This document shows, piece by piece, positions 14,099-22,932 of a stretch of DNA of 40,567 nucleotides. The translations under genes and the position numbers were made by a program. Positions within the stretch are counted from its first letter, which is position 1. The number at the start of each line of letters is the position of its first letter. The notes beneath the pieces are model-generated. The model was not told the DNA's origin. It made no database searches and was given only the letters and a program-made list of their open reading frames with translations. The stretch is taken from positions 1 through 40,567 of the forward strand of contig NZ_CAMEFJ010000014.1 in assembly GCF_945915485.1 (NCBI RefSeq), written 5' to 3'. The stretch comes from an uncultured Agrococcus sp. GTDB taxonomy: Bacteria > Actinomycetota > Actinomycetes > Actinomycetales > Microbacteriaceae.

Positions 14099-16890
14099 GC
14101 GAAGTCCTTCCTGGCCTCCGGTGCTCGCCGTACTCGCTTACGCGCTCCTCGTCGCATCGACGGCAACGCCAGCAACAGCGCCAGCAGCAGCACGAGCAGC
14201 TGCGCGAACAGCAGCCACCATGCCCACGCCGGTGTATCCGGCTCGTACTCGCCGATCGCATCCGATGTCCACAGCAGCCCTGCGTCGGTCGCCCCGACCG
14301 CCTGCAGTTCCGCCCGCTCATCCAGGCCCCTGCTGATCGTCTGGTAGAGCGATTCCCCGGCGCCGGACGCATCGCGGAGCAGGATGAAACCGATGCCCGC
14401 GTCCACGAGCGTTTCGGTCGCATCCATGGAGCTGCCCGACACCAGGTCAACAGCGAATTGACTCAGATCGCCTGTCGCCTCCGACGGCTGCCGCGCGGTT
14501 GTGTTCACCGTCTGCACGTCGCTGAGCACTTCTCCCTGCCCGCGTACGACCGTGAGTCTGATGGTGTCGGGGCCAACGGGTTCGATCACGAGCGTGCCGA
14601 CGTGCGGCTGCTCGTCGGCCGCGGCGACGACCAGCGCCGGCATCGAACGCTCCGGCTCCGGCTGCACGACGGACGGCGTCATAGCGGCACCGATCACGAG
14701 TGCGATCCCCGTGACGGCCGAGCAGAGGGTCACGATGATGTTGACAGCTGCGCTGCGCTCCGCCAGCACGCCGATCGTGATCATGGCAGCGATGACGAGA
14801 CCCAGTGTCGTCAGGCTCAGACCGGGGCCCGTCCAGATGAACACCTCGGTATCGCCTTCGAACGCGACAGCGATGCGACTTGCGGCGACTGCGGTTGCGA
14901 ACCCTGTCAGCGCGACCGCGACTCCGGCGACGCCCGGGAGCGCCCGCACGAACGGCGCCGCGAATGCGGCCAGCACAAGAGGAGCCGCGAGCCCGATCGT
15001 CAGCCACACGGGCCAGACCGTACCGGCGATCTCCATGCCGGACAGCAGCGGTGAAAGTGTCGCGAGTGCAGCATCCGGGTATCCCGTTGCGAGCACGAGG
15101 GCGTCTGGGATGTCGTAACCGAGCGGGATGCCCGGGTCTGCCAGCGCCGCCAGCCAGTGTCCCGCCTCCGAGTGCGCCCAAACGAGTGGCGTGAACAGCG
15201 CGGCCGCGGGCACGAGCATCGCGACCGCACGGAAGGCGCCGCCCGGACGGACTCGGGTCAGGAACCAGATCGCTGCAACGGCGACAGCGGCGAGGGCCGC
15301 CGGCAGCAGTGACGGGGCGCCTGCCAGCACGATGGCCAACGCGAGCGATCCGGTAGCGACGCCGCGCCAAGAATCACGCGCACGGATGAGCCCGTACGCG
15401 ACCAACGGCAGCGTGACGTGCGCGAGCACCGCACCGATGCGGCCATCCACGATGCCGGCGAACAGCGACGGTGAGAACGCCCAGACCGCGGCGGCGACAA
15501 CGGGAGCCCACACGACCCGAGTGAGCCTCCGCACGAGCAGCCAGACGGTGACCGTCGACAGTGCGGGCGCCAGCACCAGCAGCAGCACGATGGCCTGCGA
15601 CGGCTGCCAGAACGTCAGGGAGCCCAGCAGCGCCACGACGACCGAGAAGGGATCTGCCGGCCCGGGGAACGAGCCCAGGAGGTCCCGGTCGCCGAACAAC
15701 GCACCGGACCACATGTCGGTGAATGACCCGAGCGGCAGCAGTGCCCCTCCCGTAATGCGGGCGCTCGTGACGATACCGATGTTCGTGATGACGCCGGCGA
15801 GCAGCGCAAAGGCGAAGACCCAGAGCGCGCCGCCCTGCGCGAAACCGACGAGGTCGTCCGCGTCGGTCGCGTTCTCGACGACATCGTCGCCGACGAGTCT
15901 GCGGCGGGCGCGCAGTGTTCGCCAGTCGATACGCAGGGAGGACAGCGTCGTCCAGCTGCTCGTTCTCGTGGTGCGGATGCGCCTTCTGGCATTCGTGATG
16001 TTCCGGAATCCGAACATCGCGGCAAGAGCCGCGGAGAACTCGCTGATGAGCGCCGCCGGTCGCTTCGCCAGGACGTGCCCGACACCGCGAATCAGAGCGA
16101 GCGGGAGTGCCAGCAACCAGTGCAGGATGAGCGCGAACGCGTTCGCATACGCGAACCGCCGATGCAATTGGGCCCGCCTGCGGACCGCCGTGAGCGAAGC
16201 ATCCGACAGGCTCCTGGCCGAGAAGAGTTCTGGGCCGCCGTTGCGCTGGATGCGCGCTCGTGGCTGCAGCGCGACCTGATGACCGGCGAGCCGGGCCCTG
16301 ACTCCCAGGTCCAGCCCGGCGTCGACGGTCATGAGAGCGGGGTCGAAGCCGCCGAGCTCCTCAAAGACGTCGCGGCGGATCAGCAGCCCGGTTTCCGCGA
16401 CACCGAGAACATCCGAGCGCGAGTCGTACTGCCCCTGGTCGAGTTCACCGGCAGCGAGGCGGACGGCGTTGCCGAAGGGTGTCATCGTCTGACCGAACTC
16501 GTTGATCGTGCGGGCATCACCGACGCGCATGACCTTCGGACCGATGATCGCGAGATGGCGGTTGGCCTCCGCGGACGAGGTCAGCTGTGCCAGGGCATCC
16601 GGCTCGGGGGCGGCATCGTGGGCGAGCAGCCACAGCCAGTCGCCGTCTTCCGCGTCGGGAAGCTCAGCGACGCCCTGCGCTGCGGCCTGGCCGTAGCTCA
16701 GTTTGGAGCGAAGCTTGACGACGGTATCGACGTGCTCGCGCATGAGGTTCGCGGAGTCGTCGCTGCTCGCGGTATCGACGCCGACGATCGTGTCGGGCCG
16801 CTTGGTTCCCGCTGCGAGGGCTTCGAGGGTACGCGGAAGTACCTTCGAAGCGTTTCGGCTCACAAGAACCGCGAATACTCTACTGCGCAC
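14095..16890 (-). CDS. Large membrane glycosyltransferase (GT2 domain plus multi-pass membrane region)
   Basis: 931 aa from a GTG start. The N-terminal GT2 domain (about residues 1-265) has VFAVLVSRNASKVLPRTLEA, GVDTASSDDSANLM, WLWLLAHDAAPEPDAL in place of the usual DxD strand, and an acceptor region LGGFDPALMTVDAGLDL. From about 250 on there are a dozen or more hydrophobic segments alternating with short loops, then a periplasmic-type stretch (about 745-890) and a final TM (AWWLLFAQLLVLLLALLLAL) before a basic tail. This fits an envelope glycan enzyme working at the membrane, perhaps with lipid-linked sugars. It is coupled by overlap to DUF5719 and lies downstream of whiB. Donor and acceptor are unknown. 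A -10 box 6 nt before the GTG suggests a leaderless message. Confidence 0.85.
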   Translation of the reverse strand: MRSRVFAVLVSRNASKVLPRTLEALAAGTKRPDTIVGVDTASSDDSANLMREHVDTVVKLRSKLSYGQAAAQGVAELPDAEDGDWLWLLAHDAAPEPDALAQLTSSAEANRHLAIIGPKVMRVGDARTINEFGQTMTPFGNAVRLAAGELDQGQYDSRSDVLGVAETGLLIRRDVFEELGGFDPALMTVDAGLDLGVRARLAGHQVALQPRARIQRNGGPELFSARSLSDASLTAVRRRAQLHRRFAYANAFALILHWLLALPLALIRGVGHVLAKRPAALISEFSAALAAMFGFRNITNARRRIRTTRTSSWTTLSSLRIDWRTLRARRRLVGDDVVENATDADDLVGFAQGGALWVFAFALLAGVITNIGIVTSARITGGALLPLGSFTDMWSGALFGDRDLLGSFPGPADPFSVVVALLGSLTFWQPSQAIVLLLVLAPALSTVTVWLLVRRLTRVVWAPVVAAAVWAFSPSLFAGIVDGRIGAVLAHVTLPLVAYGLIRARDSWRGVATGSLALAIVLAGAPSLLPAALAAVAVAAIWFLTRVRPGGAFRAVAMLVPAAALFTPLVWAHSEAGHWLAALADPGIPLGYDIPDALVLATGYPDAALATLSPLLSGMEIAGTVWPVWLTIGLAAPLVLAAFAAPFVRALPGVAGVAVALTGFATAVAASRIAVAFEGDTEVFIWTGPGLSLTTLGLVIAAMITIGVLAERSAAVNIIVTLCSAVTGIALVIGAAMTPSVVQPEPERSMPALVVAAADEQPHVGTLVIEPVGPDTIRLTVVRGQGEVLSDVQTVNTTARQPSEATGDLSQFAVDLVSGSSMDATETLVDAGIGFILLRDASGAGESLYQTISRGLDERAELQAVGATDAGLLWTSDAIGEYEPDTPAWAWWLLFAQLLVLLLALLLALPSMRRGARKRVRRAPEARKDFA

Positions 16891-16896
16891 CCTGAC

Positions 16897-16902
16897 AGGC
16901 TA
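16897..16902 (-). promoter_or_regulatory. Predicted -10 box of the large glycosyltransferase (leaderless start)
   Basis: TAGCCT on the minus strand ends 6 nt before the GTG at 16890, with no ribosome site between. This would give a message beginning at the start codon. Confidence 0.3.
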
Positions 16903-16944
16903 GATGCCGGGTTCTCGCGCGGCCGTCTTGGACTCGGAGCGTCG

Positions 16945-17280
16945 TCAGGCGCGCTTGCGAAGCTTGCGGCGTTCGCGCTCCGAGAGCCCGCCCCAGATGC
17001 CGAACCGTTCGTCGTTCTGCAGCGCGTATTCGAGGCACTGCTGCCGAACTTCGCAGGAGTCGCAGATGCGCTTGGCGTCGCGAGTCGATCCGCCCTTTTC
17101 CGGGAAGAATGCTTCGGGGTCGGTCTCGGCGCAGAGTGCGTCGGCCTGCCATGCGAGGGGGTGTTCGCCGTATTCGCTGCCGCTGCCGGGAATCCCTGGG
17201 ATACCGAGATGGACGGGATCAACAAACCAGTCGTCAGGTACGCCACGGTGCATACCGCCGTGCGATGAGTCCACCATCAT
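16945..17280 (-). CDS. whiB2: WhiB-family iron-sulfur regulator (WhiB2/WhmD type)
   Basis: 111 aa from ATG 17280, which has AGAGGA upstream; an ATG at 17301 is possible. The four cluster ligands are Cys50, Cys73, Cys76 and Cys82 (C, then CxxC, then C after five residues) and the turn GIWGG is at 94-98, followed by the basic C-terminus ERERRKLRKRA that contacts DNA. WhiB proteins bind a 4Fe-4S cluster and act with the main sigma factor; WhmD/WhiB2 is tied to septation and division in mycobacteria. The neighbourhood (manB, DUF3499, metallopeptidase-like, manA) is that of mycobacterial whiB2, so the subtype is supported by synteny. Confidence 0.9.
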   Translation of the reverse strand: MMVDSSHGGMHRGVPDDWFVDPVHLGIPGIPGSGSEYGEHPLAWQADALCAETDPEAFFPEKGGSTRDAKRICDSCEVRQQCLEYALQNDERFGIWGGLSERERRKLRKRA

Positions 17281-17321
17281 GCTCCGTTCCTCTGCAGGCA
17301 ACCCGTCCGAGCGCCTACCTA

Positions 17322-17351
17322 ATTACAACGGTGTTATTCCGGTTTCGTCAA
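17322..17351 (-). promoter_or_regulatory. Predicted promoter of whiB
   Basis: Minus-strand TTGACG (17351-17346) and TGTAAT (17327-17322) with an 18-bp spacer. It would start transcription near 17314, about 35 nt ahead of the ATG at 17280. This is the best -35/-10 pair seen in the housekeeping part. A GTGTTCAC/GTGAACAC-type motif lies about 17 bp upstream (17367-17374). Confidence 0.6.
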
Positions 17352-17449
17352 GTCGGCGATTCTATGAGTGTTCACAGGAAGAGCCGGGATTGGCCGATTC
17401 AGCGGCGTGTCTCGGCGGATTTCCACGCACACGCCCGAGGTGCTGGAAG

Positions 17450-18553
17450 TTACTGCGCCAGCGCGAGCCAGGCCGATTCGGAGACGATCGCAACGCCCTC
17501 GACGTTGTCGATGAAGGCCGCTTCTCCTGCTGCCAGCTCCTCGACACCGTCCGCCAGCGTGACCGTCGTCGGCGCGACCGCGATCAGGATGCCGCATGCG
17601 GCGACGCCGGGGGCGTGTTCACCATGGATGCGACGCAACTCGAACGGGGCATCCGGCGAGTACTGCAGAGCTCCCGCCAGCGTTCCGCGCGCCATGCGCG
17701 GCTCGGGCAGCGGCGAGAAGTCGGCGATGCTCATGAGCTCGTCGACATCGATGTGCTTCTGCGTCAGCCCGGCACGCATGACGTTGTCGCTCGGCCCCAT
17801 GAGTTCGATGCCGACACCCTCGAGATAGGCGTGCAGATTGCCGGCCGGCAGGAACAGGGCTTCGTCGGGGGCCAGTGTGACACGGTTCATGAGAAGACCG
17901 CCGACGACGATGCCCGGGTCGCCGGGATAGTGTTCCGCCAACCGTCGCACCGTGTCCCCCGCACCGGCGTCCTCTCGGCTCAGGATCGTGACGGCGCCGG
18001 TGACCGCCGCAACGACGCCGGCGACCGCGTCGTCTCTCGAGAGCAGCCACGCCACGGCAGACTCCATCGAGGTATCCAGGCGCTCCAGCAGCGGCTCGGC
18101 TCCCGCATCCACCGCCGTCACTGCCCGCAGGAGTTGCTGTGCCTGCGCGATGGATCGCAGACCGCAGAGCGCTTCGAACTCGGTGACCGCGACGATGATC
18201 TCGGGCTTCGCGAACGGGTCGCGGTACGAGCGATGCGGTGCATCCAGCGGGATGCCGGCAGCATTCTCACGCTCGTAGCCGGCTTCAGCCTGCTCGGCCG
18301 TCGGATGCGCCTGCAGACTGAGCGGCGATCCTGCCGCGAGCACCTTCAGCAGGAACGGCGGATGCGGAACTTCGGCTTCGTCGAGCACGACCCCGAGCGT
18401 GCGGCCGTCGGCAACCCGTGCGGGGCTCCCCTCGTGCGTGCCCAGCCACAGTTCAGCTTCACGAGCGGACGACCGCTGCCCGAACAGCGCGCTGATCCTG
18501 CCATCGCTCCCCCATGCGTAATCGCGCGGCGAATTGGAGATCTTAACAAACAT
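17450..18553 (-). CDS. manA: Mannose-6-phosphate isomerase, class I
   Basis: Converts fructose-6-phosphate to mannose-6-phosphate, one step before ManB. 367 aa from ATG 18553, with GGAAGGGC upstream. Type I PMI zinc ligands are visible: Gln and His in LSLQAHPT, Glu in the KPEIIVA stretch, and His in LPAGNLHAYLEGVG. The N-terminal NSPRDYAWGS and AELWLGTHEGSPA are also characteristic, as is LMGPSDNVMRAGLTQKHIDV. It lies upstream of whiB on the same strand, separated by about 170 bp that contain the whiB promoter. Along with manB and the polyprenol-phosphate-mannose synthase it makes a mannose donor pathway. Confidence 0.95.
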   Translation of the reverse strand: MFVKISNSPRDYAWGSDGRISALFGQRSSAREAELWLGTHEGSPARVADGRTLGVVLDEAEVPHPPFLLKVLAAGSPLSLQAHPTAEQAEAGYERENAAGIPLDAPHRSYRDPFAKPEIIVAVTEFEALCGLRSIAQAQQLLRAVTAVDAGAEPLLERLDTSMESAVAWLLSRDDAVAGVVAAVTGAVTILSREDAGAGDTVRRLAEHYPGDPGIVVGGLLMNRVTLAPDEALFLPAGNLHAYLEGVGIELMGPSDNVMRAGLTQKHIDVDELMSIADFSPLPEPRMARGTLAGALQYSPDAPFELRRIHGEHAPGVAACGILIAVAPTTVTLADGVEELAAGEAAFIDNVEGVAIVSESAWLALAQ

Positions 18554-18663
18554 CGATGCCCTTCCATCCTGCTTTCGCTGTCGAGAGTAGCAACGGGTGT
18601 GCGGCAACGCGCCATCCGGCCTAGTCTTTCGGTACGAACGCCTACCGCTCAGAGAGGACCGAA

Positions 18664-19839
18664 ATGGGCATCGAACCGCTTCCCAGCGACTTCTACGGTT
18701 TCGAACAGGAGCTCACGGAGCAGGAACAGGGGCTGCTGAACAAGCTGCGCGCCGTGCTCGATGACACGCACGGCATCGTGCAGGAGCACTGGCACAAGGA
18801 CGAGTTCCCGCACGGGATCATCGAGCCGCTCGCGAAGACCGGCGCGCTCGGCTTCAACTGGGAAGAAACCTGGGACTTCCAGGGCTCGGCAGCGTTCCGC
18901 GGCTGGATCGCGTTGGAGATGGGGCGTGCGGATGCCTCCATCGGCACGTTCGCGGGCGTTCAGAACGGTCTCGCTAGCGGCTCCATCGGTGTCTGCGGAT
19001 CACCGGAGCAGCGCGCCGAATGGCTGCCGAAGCTGGCAAGCGGCGAAATCATCGGGGCATTCGGACTCACGGAACCGGAGAGCGGCTCGGACGCCTCGCT
19101 GGGCCTCAAGACCGGTTGCCGTCGCGAAGGCGACGAATGGGTCATCAACGGCGCCAAGCGCTGGATCGGCAACGCGACGTTCGCGGACATCGTCATCATC
19201 TGGGCGCGCGACGAGGAGGACGGTCAGGTCAAGGGCTTCATCGTGCCCACGGAGACCGAGGGCTTCACCGCGACCAAGATCGAGAACAAGATCGCGCTGC
19301 GCATGGTGGAGAACGCCGACATCACGCTCGAGAGCGTTCGTGTCCCCGAGTCGCTCAGGCTGCAGAAGGCGAACTCGTTCCGTGACACCGCGAAGGTGCT
19401 CAAGCTGACGCGAGCGGAGGTCGCGTGGCTCGCCGTCGGCGTCATGGCCGGTGCATACGAGGCCGCCGTCCGTTACGCGAAGGAGCGCGTACAGTTCGGC
19501 AAGCCCATCGGGCAGCATCAGCTCGTACAGGAGCTGCTGGCGAAGTCACTCGCGAACATCACCGCGTCCATCGCGCTGTGCACGCAGGTGTCGAAGATGC
19601 AGGACGAAGATAGGCAAGAAGACGCCCATTCGGCCATGGCGAAGATGTTCGTCACGGCCAGGATGCGCGAGGTCGTGGCCTGGGCACGCGAGGTCTGCGG
19701 CGGCAACGGCATCGTCACCGACTACGACGCAGCACGATACTTCGCCGACGCGGAGGCTCTCTACAGCTACGAGGGCACGTATCAGATGAACGCGCTCATC
19801 GTCGGCCGCTCCATCATCGGCAAGAGCGCCTTCGCATAA
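18664..19839 (+). CDS. Acyl-CoA dehydrogenase, glutaryl-CoA dehydrogenase-like
   Basis: FAD enzyme that oxidises an acyl-CoA at the alpha-beta bond. 391 aa, normal length; AGAGGACC precedes the ATG. Domain order is standard: N-terminal helices, the FAD-binding middle with FGLTEPESGSDASLGLKTG and WVINGAKRWIGNATFADIVI, and a C-terminal helical domain with ERVQFGKPIGQHQLVQELLA. The catalytic Glu is at about residue 370 in YSYEGTYQMNALIVGRSIIG, matching the position and context in glutaryl-CoA dehydrogenases. Substrate choice (glutaryl-CoA or another short acyl-CoA) cannot be settled by eye. It is divergent from manA with a 110-bp gap and convergent with the mannose synthase gene; function is unrelated to the neighbours. 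Confidence 0.87.
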   Translation: MGIEPLPSDFYGFEQELTEQEQGLLNKLRAVLDDTHGIVQEHWHKDEFPHGIIEPLAKTGALGFNWEETWDFQGSAAFRGWIALEMGRADASIGTFAGVQNGLASGSIGVCGSPEQRAEWLPKLASGEIIGAFGLTEPESGSDASLGLKTGCRREGDEWVINGAKRWIGNATFADIVIIWARDEEDGQVKGFIVPTETEGFTATKIENKIALRMVENADITLESVRVPESLRLQKANSFRDTAKVLKLTRAEVAWLAVGVMAGAYEAAVRYAKERVQFGKPIGQHQLVQELLAKSLANITASIALCTQVSKMQDEDRQEDAHSAMAKMFVTARMREVVAWAREVCGGNGIVTDYDAARYFADAEALYSYEGTYQMNALIVGRSIIGKSAFA

Positions 19840-19861
19840 CGCTGCGCGCGGTTCTGACGCG

Positions 19862-20653
19862 TCAGATGCCGAAACGACGAAGCGCGTGCCGCAGCTGGGC
19901 CGCGCGACGGCCGATTCCCCAACCGGTTACCTTGACGAGCGCTTCTGTGACGATCGCGCCACCCATCTTCGACGCGCCCGCTTTACGCTCGCGGAAGACG
20001 ATGGGAACCTCGACGATGCGCGCTCCCGCATCCGCGACGATCCTGGTCATGTCGATCTGGAAGCAGTAGCCGGCGCTCGTGACGCGGCGCAGGTCGATGC
20101 CGCGCAGGAAGTCGGCTCGAAATACCCGGAACCCGGCGGTCATATCGTGCACCGAAATCCCCATGGCGACGCGTCCGTACGCGTTTGCGGCTCGCGAAAG
20201 TCGTGCGCGATCCTCGGCCCAACCGTCGGTTCCGCCACCGGCGACGTAGCGCGATCCGATCACGAGGTCGGCATCCCGTGCCGCAGCCAGCATGTCGGGC
20301 AGGGTCTGCGCCGGGTGCGAGCCGTCGGCATCCATCTCGATAATCAGGTCGTAGCCTTCGCGCAACGCCCACCGCATCCCGGCGAGGTAGGCGGCGCCGA
20401 GGCCGCGCTTGGCTTCGCGATGGAGCACGCGGATACGCTCGTCCGCAGTCGCGAGTTCGTCGGCCAGTGCGCCGGTTCCGTCAGGGCTGTTGTCATCGAT
20501 GACGAGAACGTCAACGCCGGGCACCGCGAAAATGAGTTCGTCAAGCGTACGAGCGAGCGACTCGATCTCGTTGAAGGTCGGCATGAGCACGACCGCGCGT
20601 GGTTGGGGCAAAGCGGCTCCGTTGTCTGCGGCAAACGAGCACCATCTTGTCAT
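19862..20653 (-). CDS. ppm1: Polyprenol monophosphomannose synthase (GT2)
   Basis: Transfers mannose from GDP-mannose to polyprenyl phosphate on the inner face of the membrane, making the donor for lipid-linked or periplasmic mannosylation. 263 aa, catalytic domain only, without the N-acyltransferase half seen in some actinobacterial fusions. Motifs: VVLMPTFNEIESLARTLDEL, VLVIDDNSPDGTGALAD, REAKRGLGAAYLAGMRWAL, IIEMDADGSHPAQTLPDML (metal-binding DxD), GSRYVAGGGTDGW, and SAGYCFQIDMT with FRERKAGASKM near the end. The C-terminus lacks TM helices. No clear ribosome site precedes ATG 20653. It lies head to head with the ligase-like gene, only 46 bp apart. Proximity to manA and manB fits the pathway. 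Confidence 0.9.
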   Translation of the reverse strand: MTRWCSFAADNGAALPQPRAVVLMPTFNEIESLARTLDELIFAVPGVDVLVIDDNSPDGTGALADELATADERIRVLHREAKRGLGAAYLAGMRWALREGYDLIIEMDADGSHPAQTLPDMLAAARDADLVIGSRYVAGGGTDGWAEDRARLSRAANAYGRVAMGISVHDMTAGFRVFRADFLRGIDLRRVTSAGYCFQIDMTRIVADAGARIVEVPIVFRERKAGASKMGGAIVTEALVKVTGWGIGRRAAQLRHALRRFGI

Positions 20654-20699
20654 ACGCGAGGATGAGGACGCTTACAGCCGTTCGTGGCACGATGGACGA

Positions 20700-21986
20700 G
20701 TGACTGACGATCGACGGCTGACGGTGTTCGCCGTGCTCGTGATCGTGCAGCTCTCGTGCGGCGATCTCGTTCGCAACATCATCGGCTGGCCCGCATGGGG
20801 GGCAACGGTCGGGGCGCTGCTCGTGTGGGCGCTGGTCGAACTGTGGTTGCGTCGCAAACGCGTGAAACGGCCCGGTATCGCGGTGCTGATGTTCCTCGCG
20901 CTAGCGTTCCTCTCCGCATTCTGGGCTGCATCCTGGTGGTCGACGCTCCTGGGCGCCGCAATAAGCCTCGGGATCGCGGCGTCCGCGCTCGTTATGACGT
21001 GCATGCCCCTGCAGCGATTCATAACACTGCTGCACTGGTGCTTGCAGGCCCAGCTGATCGGGTCGCTCCTGTTCGAAGTCGCGGCAGCGCTGCGCGGAGG
21101 CGGCGTTCGGCCCGTCTGGTACGGCGATATTGCGAACAGCGAAGTCTATTGGTGGACGCACGGCGAACTCTTCGCGGGCGGCCGCATCTACGGGCTCCCC
21201 GGCAACCCCAACCTCATCGCGATGCTCGCGATGCTCGCGCTCATCATCGCGGTCGCGAGGGCGCTCTCGGGGCGAGATCGCCGGACGTGGCCCGTGTGGG
21301 TCGGCCTGTCCGTCCTGATGATCGCGCTGAGCCAAAGCATCACCGTTGCCCTCATCGGCGGGGCGATCCTTGCGGCGTCCACGCTCATCGTGATTCGCTT
21401 CAGAGTTTCTCGGCCCGCCTACTATCGCGCGTTCTTCGCTTCGCTGTCCCTCATGGGCATCGCGGTCATCATCGGTGCCGTCCTATGGCAGGCGCTCGCC
21501 GCATGGCTGGGTCGTTCTTCGGACCTGACGGGGCGTCTCGACATCTGGCGCATCGTGCTCGTTCGCTGGCTCGACAGCCCCATCGTCGGAGACGGGTGGA
21601 TGGGGTATTGGATGCCCTGGGTCGAGCCCTACGATGGGCTGATCGTGCACGGCTCGATCGTGCATCTGCAGGCGCACAACGCCTGGATCGATATGGCCCT
21701 GCAGCTCGGAATCATCGGCGTGCTGATCTTCTTCGCACTGCAGGTGACGGCGATGCGGAACGCGGTCGCCATCATCCGCTACGGCAACGAGCACCCTGCG
21801 ATCCGGGCGGTTCCGCTGCTGCTGCTGATCGCGCTCGCAGTGCAGGGGCTGACCGAATCGCGACCGCTGACCGAGATCGGCGCACTGCTGCTGTTCGTCT
21901 TCGCAGCCGGCCTGCCGCGGAGCCGCGAGGGAGGCCCACGCACGTTGCCGATCGAGACGCAGCCTCGGCAGGAGCAACCGAAGTAG
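20700..21986 (+). CDS. O-antigen ligase/polymerase-like membrane protein (Wzy_C family)
   Basis: 428 aa from GTG 20700. About ten TM segments are visible from residue 8 on. A large extracytoplasmic loop lies near 130-165 (WYGDIANSEVYWWTHGELFAG), then YGLPGNPNLIAMLAML, and the family hallmark region: DLTGRLDIWRIVLVRWLDSP, VGDGW, and HNAWIDMALQLGIIGVLIFF. Such proteins join or polymerise lipid-linked glycans outside the membrane. In a Gram-positive host the likely task is polymerising or transferring a surface glycan to the envelope, as there is no lipid A; that is inference. The start overlaps a possible short ATG-GAC-GAG-TGA; no strong ribosome site is seen. Confidence 0.82.
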   Translation: MTDDRRLTVFAVLVIVQLSCGDLVRNIIGWPAWGATVGALLVWALVELWLRRKRVKRPGIAVLMFLALAFLSAFWAASWWSTLLGAAISLGIAASALVMTCMPLQRFITLLHWCLQAQLIGSLLFEVAAALRGGGVRPVWYGDIANSEVYWWTHGELFAGGRIYGLPGNPNLIAMLAMLALIIAVARALSGRDRRTWPVWVGLSVLMIALSQSITVALIGGAILAASTLIVIRFRVSRPAYYRAFFASLSLMGIAVIIGAVLWQALAAWLGRSSDLTGRLDIWRIVLVRWLDSPIVGDGWMGYWMPWVEPYDGLIVHGSIVHLQAHNAWIDMALQLGIIGVLIFFALQVTAMRNAVAIIRYGNEHPAIRAVPLLLLIALAVQGLTESRPLTEIGALLLFVFAAGLPRSREGGPRTLPIETQPRQEQPK

Positions 21987-22053
21987 GCACGTCGCCGCCT
22001 CTCGTGACGCTGCTCGGCTCGGTGCCGAACGCCGGGGAAATCAACCCGTGTGA

Positions 22054-22102
22054 CCGAATGTCGGGCCGTTTTCCATACATTCGGGCAAACCCATACATTC
22101 GG
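22054..22102. promoter_or_regulatory. Cluster of three ACATTCGG motifs upstream of trmB
   Basis: CCGAATGT at 22054-22061 (inverted), then CCATACATTCGG at 22073-22084 and again at 22091-22102 as an exact 12-bp direct repeat with 18-bp period. The first and second form an inverted repeat. The cluster is about 115 bp before trmB in a 229-bp gene-free gap that otherwise holds nothing clear. It looks like a binding-site array, protein unknown. Confidence 0.4.
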
Positions 22103-22215
22103 CACAGTCAAGCGGATGGGCACATCCGGGCAGGGTGCAGGCACCGCGTTTCATAGCGCGCCGGCGCAGCAGTGCGCCACGTGCACTCCCCTACGACGCG
22201 TATCGTAGACATGCC

Positions 22216-22932
22216 ATGGATAACGAGAATCCCCTGTACCGAGAGCGACCCGTCAGCTTCGTCCGCCGCGGCTCCCGTCTGCAGGGCCGCAGGCAGCAGC
22301 TCTGGGACGACTACGCCGACCGCTTCGTCATCGATGTACCCCGTGACGTCGGTGCCACGAGCATCGATCCGGGGTTCCGGCTCGACCCCGAACAGACGTT
22401 CGGCAGGGATGCTCCGCTCGTCATCGAGATCGGCACGGGTCTCGGCGAGGCAATCGCTGCCGGCGCTGCAGCGCATCCGGAGAAGAACTTCCTCGGCATC
22501 GAGGTGTACCGGCCGGGTATTGCGAGCCTCCTGGGGCATGCGGCGCAGGCGAACGTGAGCAACGTGCGCGCCGTGCTGGCGAACGCGCCCGATGTGCTGG
22601 AGACGATGCTCCCGGCGTCGAGCGTCGCGGAAGCGTGGATGTTCTTCCCCGACCCGTGGCACAAGAAGCGTCACCACAAGCGCAGGCTCGTGCAACCGTA
22701 CTTCGTCGATCTTGTCGCGAGAGTACTGCGGCCGGGCGGCACGTGGCGGCTCGCAACGGACTGGCAGGAGTACGCCGAGCACATGCTGGACGTCACGGAT
22801 GCATCTGAGCACTTCACCAACCCGAACGACGGCTACGCTCAGCGCTTCGACGGCAGGACGCTCACGAGCTTCGAGAAGAAGGCGGGGCAGGCGGGGCGCG
22901 CCATTTTCGACATCGAGCTCACTCGCCGCTAA
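22216..22932 (+). CDS. trmB: tRNA (guanine-N7)-methyltransferase TrmB
   Basis: Makes m7G46 in the variable loop of tRNAs using SAM. 238 aa from ATG 22216. It has the SAM-binding IEIGTGLGEAIAAGAAAHP, FLGIEVYRPGIASLL, the family hallmark FFPDPWHKKRHHKRRLVQPYF, LRPGGTWRLATDWQEYAEHM and the C-terminal LTSFEKKAGQAGRAIFDIEL. No ribosome site is seen; TATCGT lies 9 nt ahead of the ATG, so a short-leader or leaderless message is possible. Its stop TAA overlaps the stop TAG of the convergent glycosyltransferase gene (22929-22932). A housekeeping gene set inside an envelope polysaccharide region. Confidence 0.95.
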   Translation: MDNENPLYRERPVSFVRRGSRLQGRRQQLWDDYADRFVIDVPRDVGATSIDPGFRLDPEQTFGRDAPLVIEIGTGLGEAIAAGAAAHPEKNFLGIEVYRPGIASLLGHAAQANVSNVRAVLANAPDVLETMLPASSVAEAWMFFPDPWHKKRHHKRRLVQPYFVDLVARVLRPGGTWRLATDWQEYAEHMLDVTDASEHFTNPNDGYAQRFDGRTLTSFEKKAGQAGRAIFDIELTRR

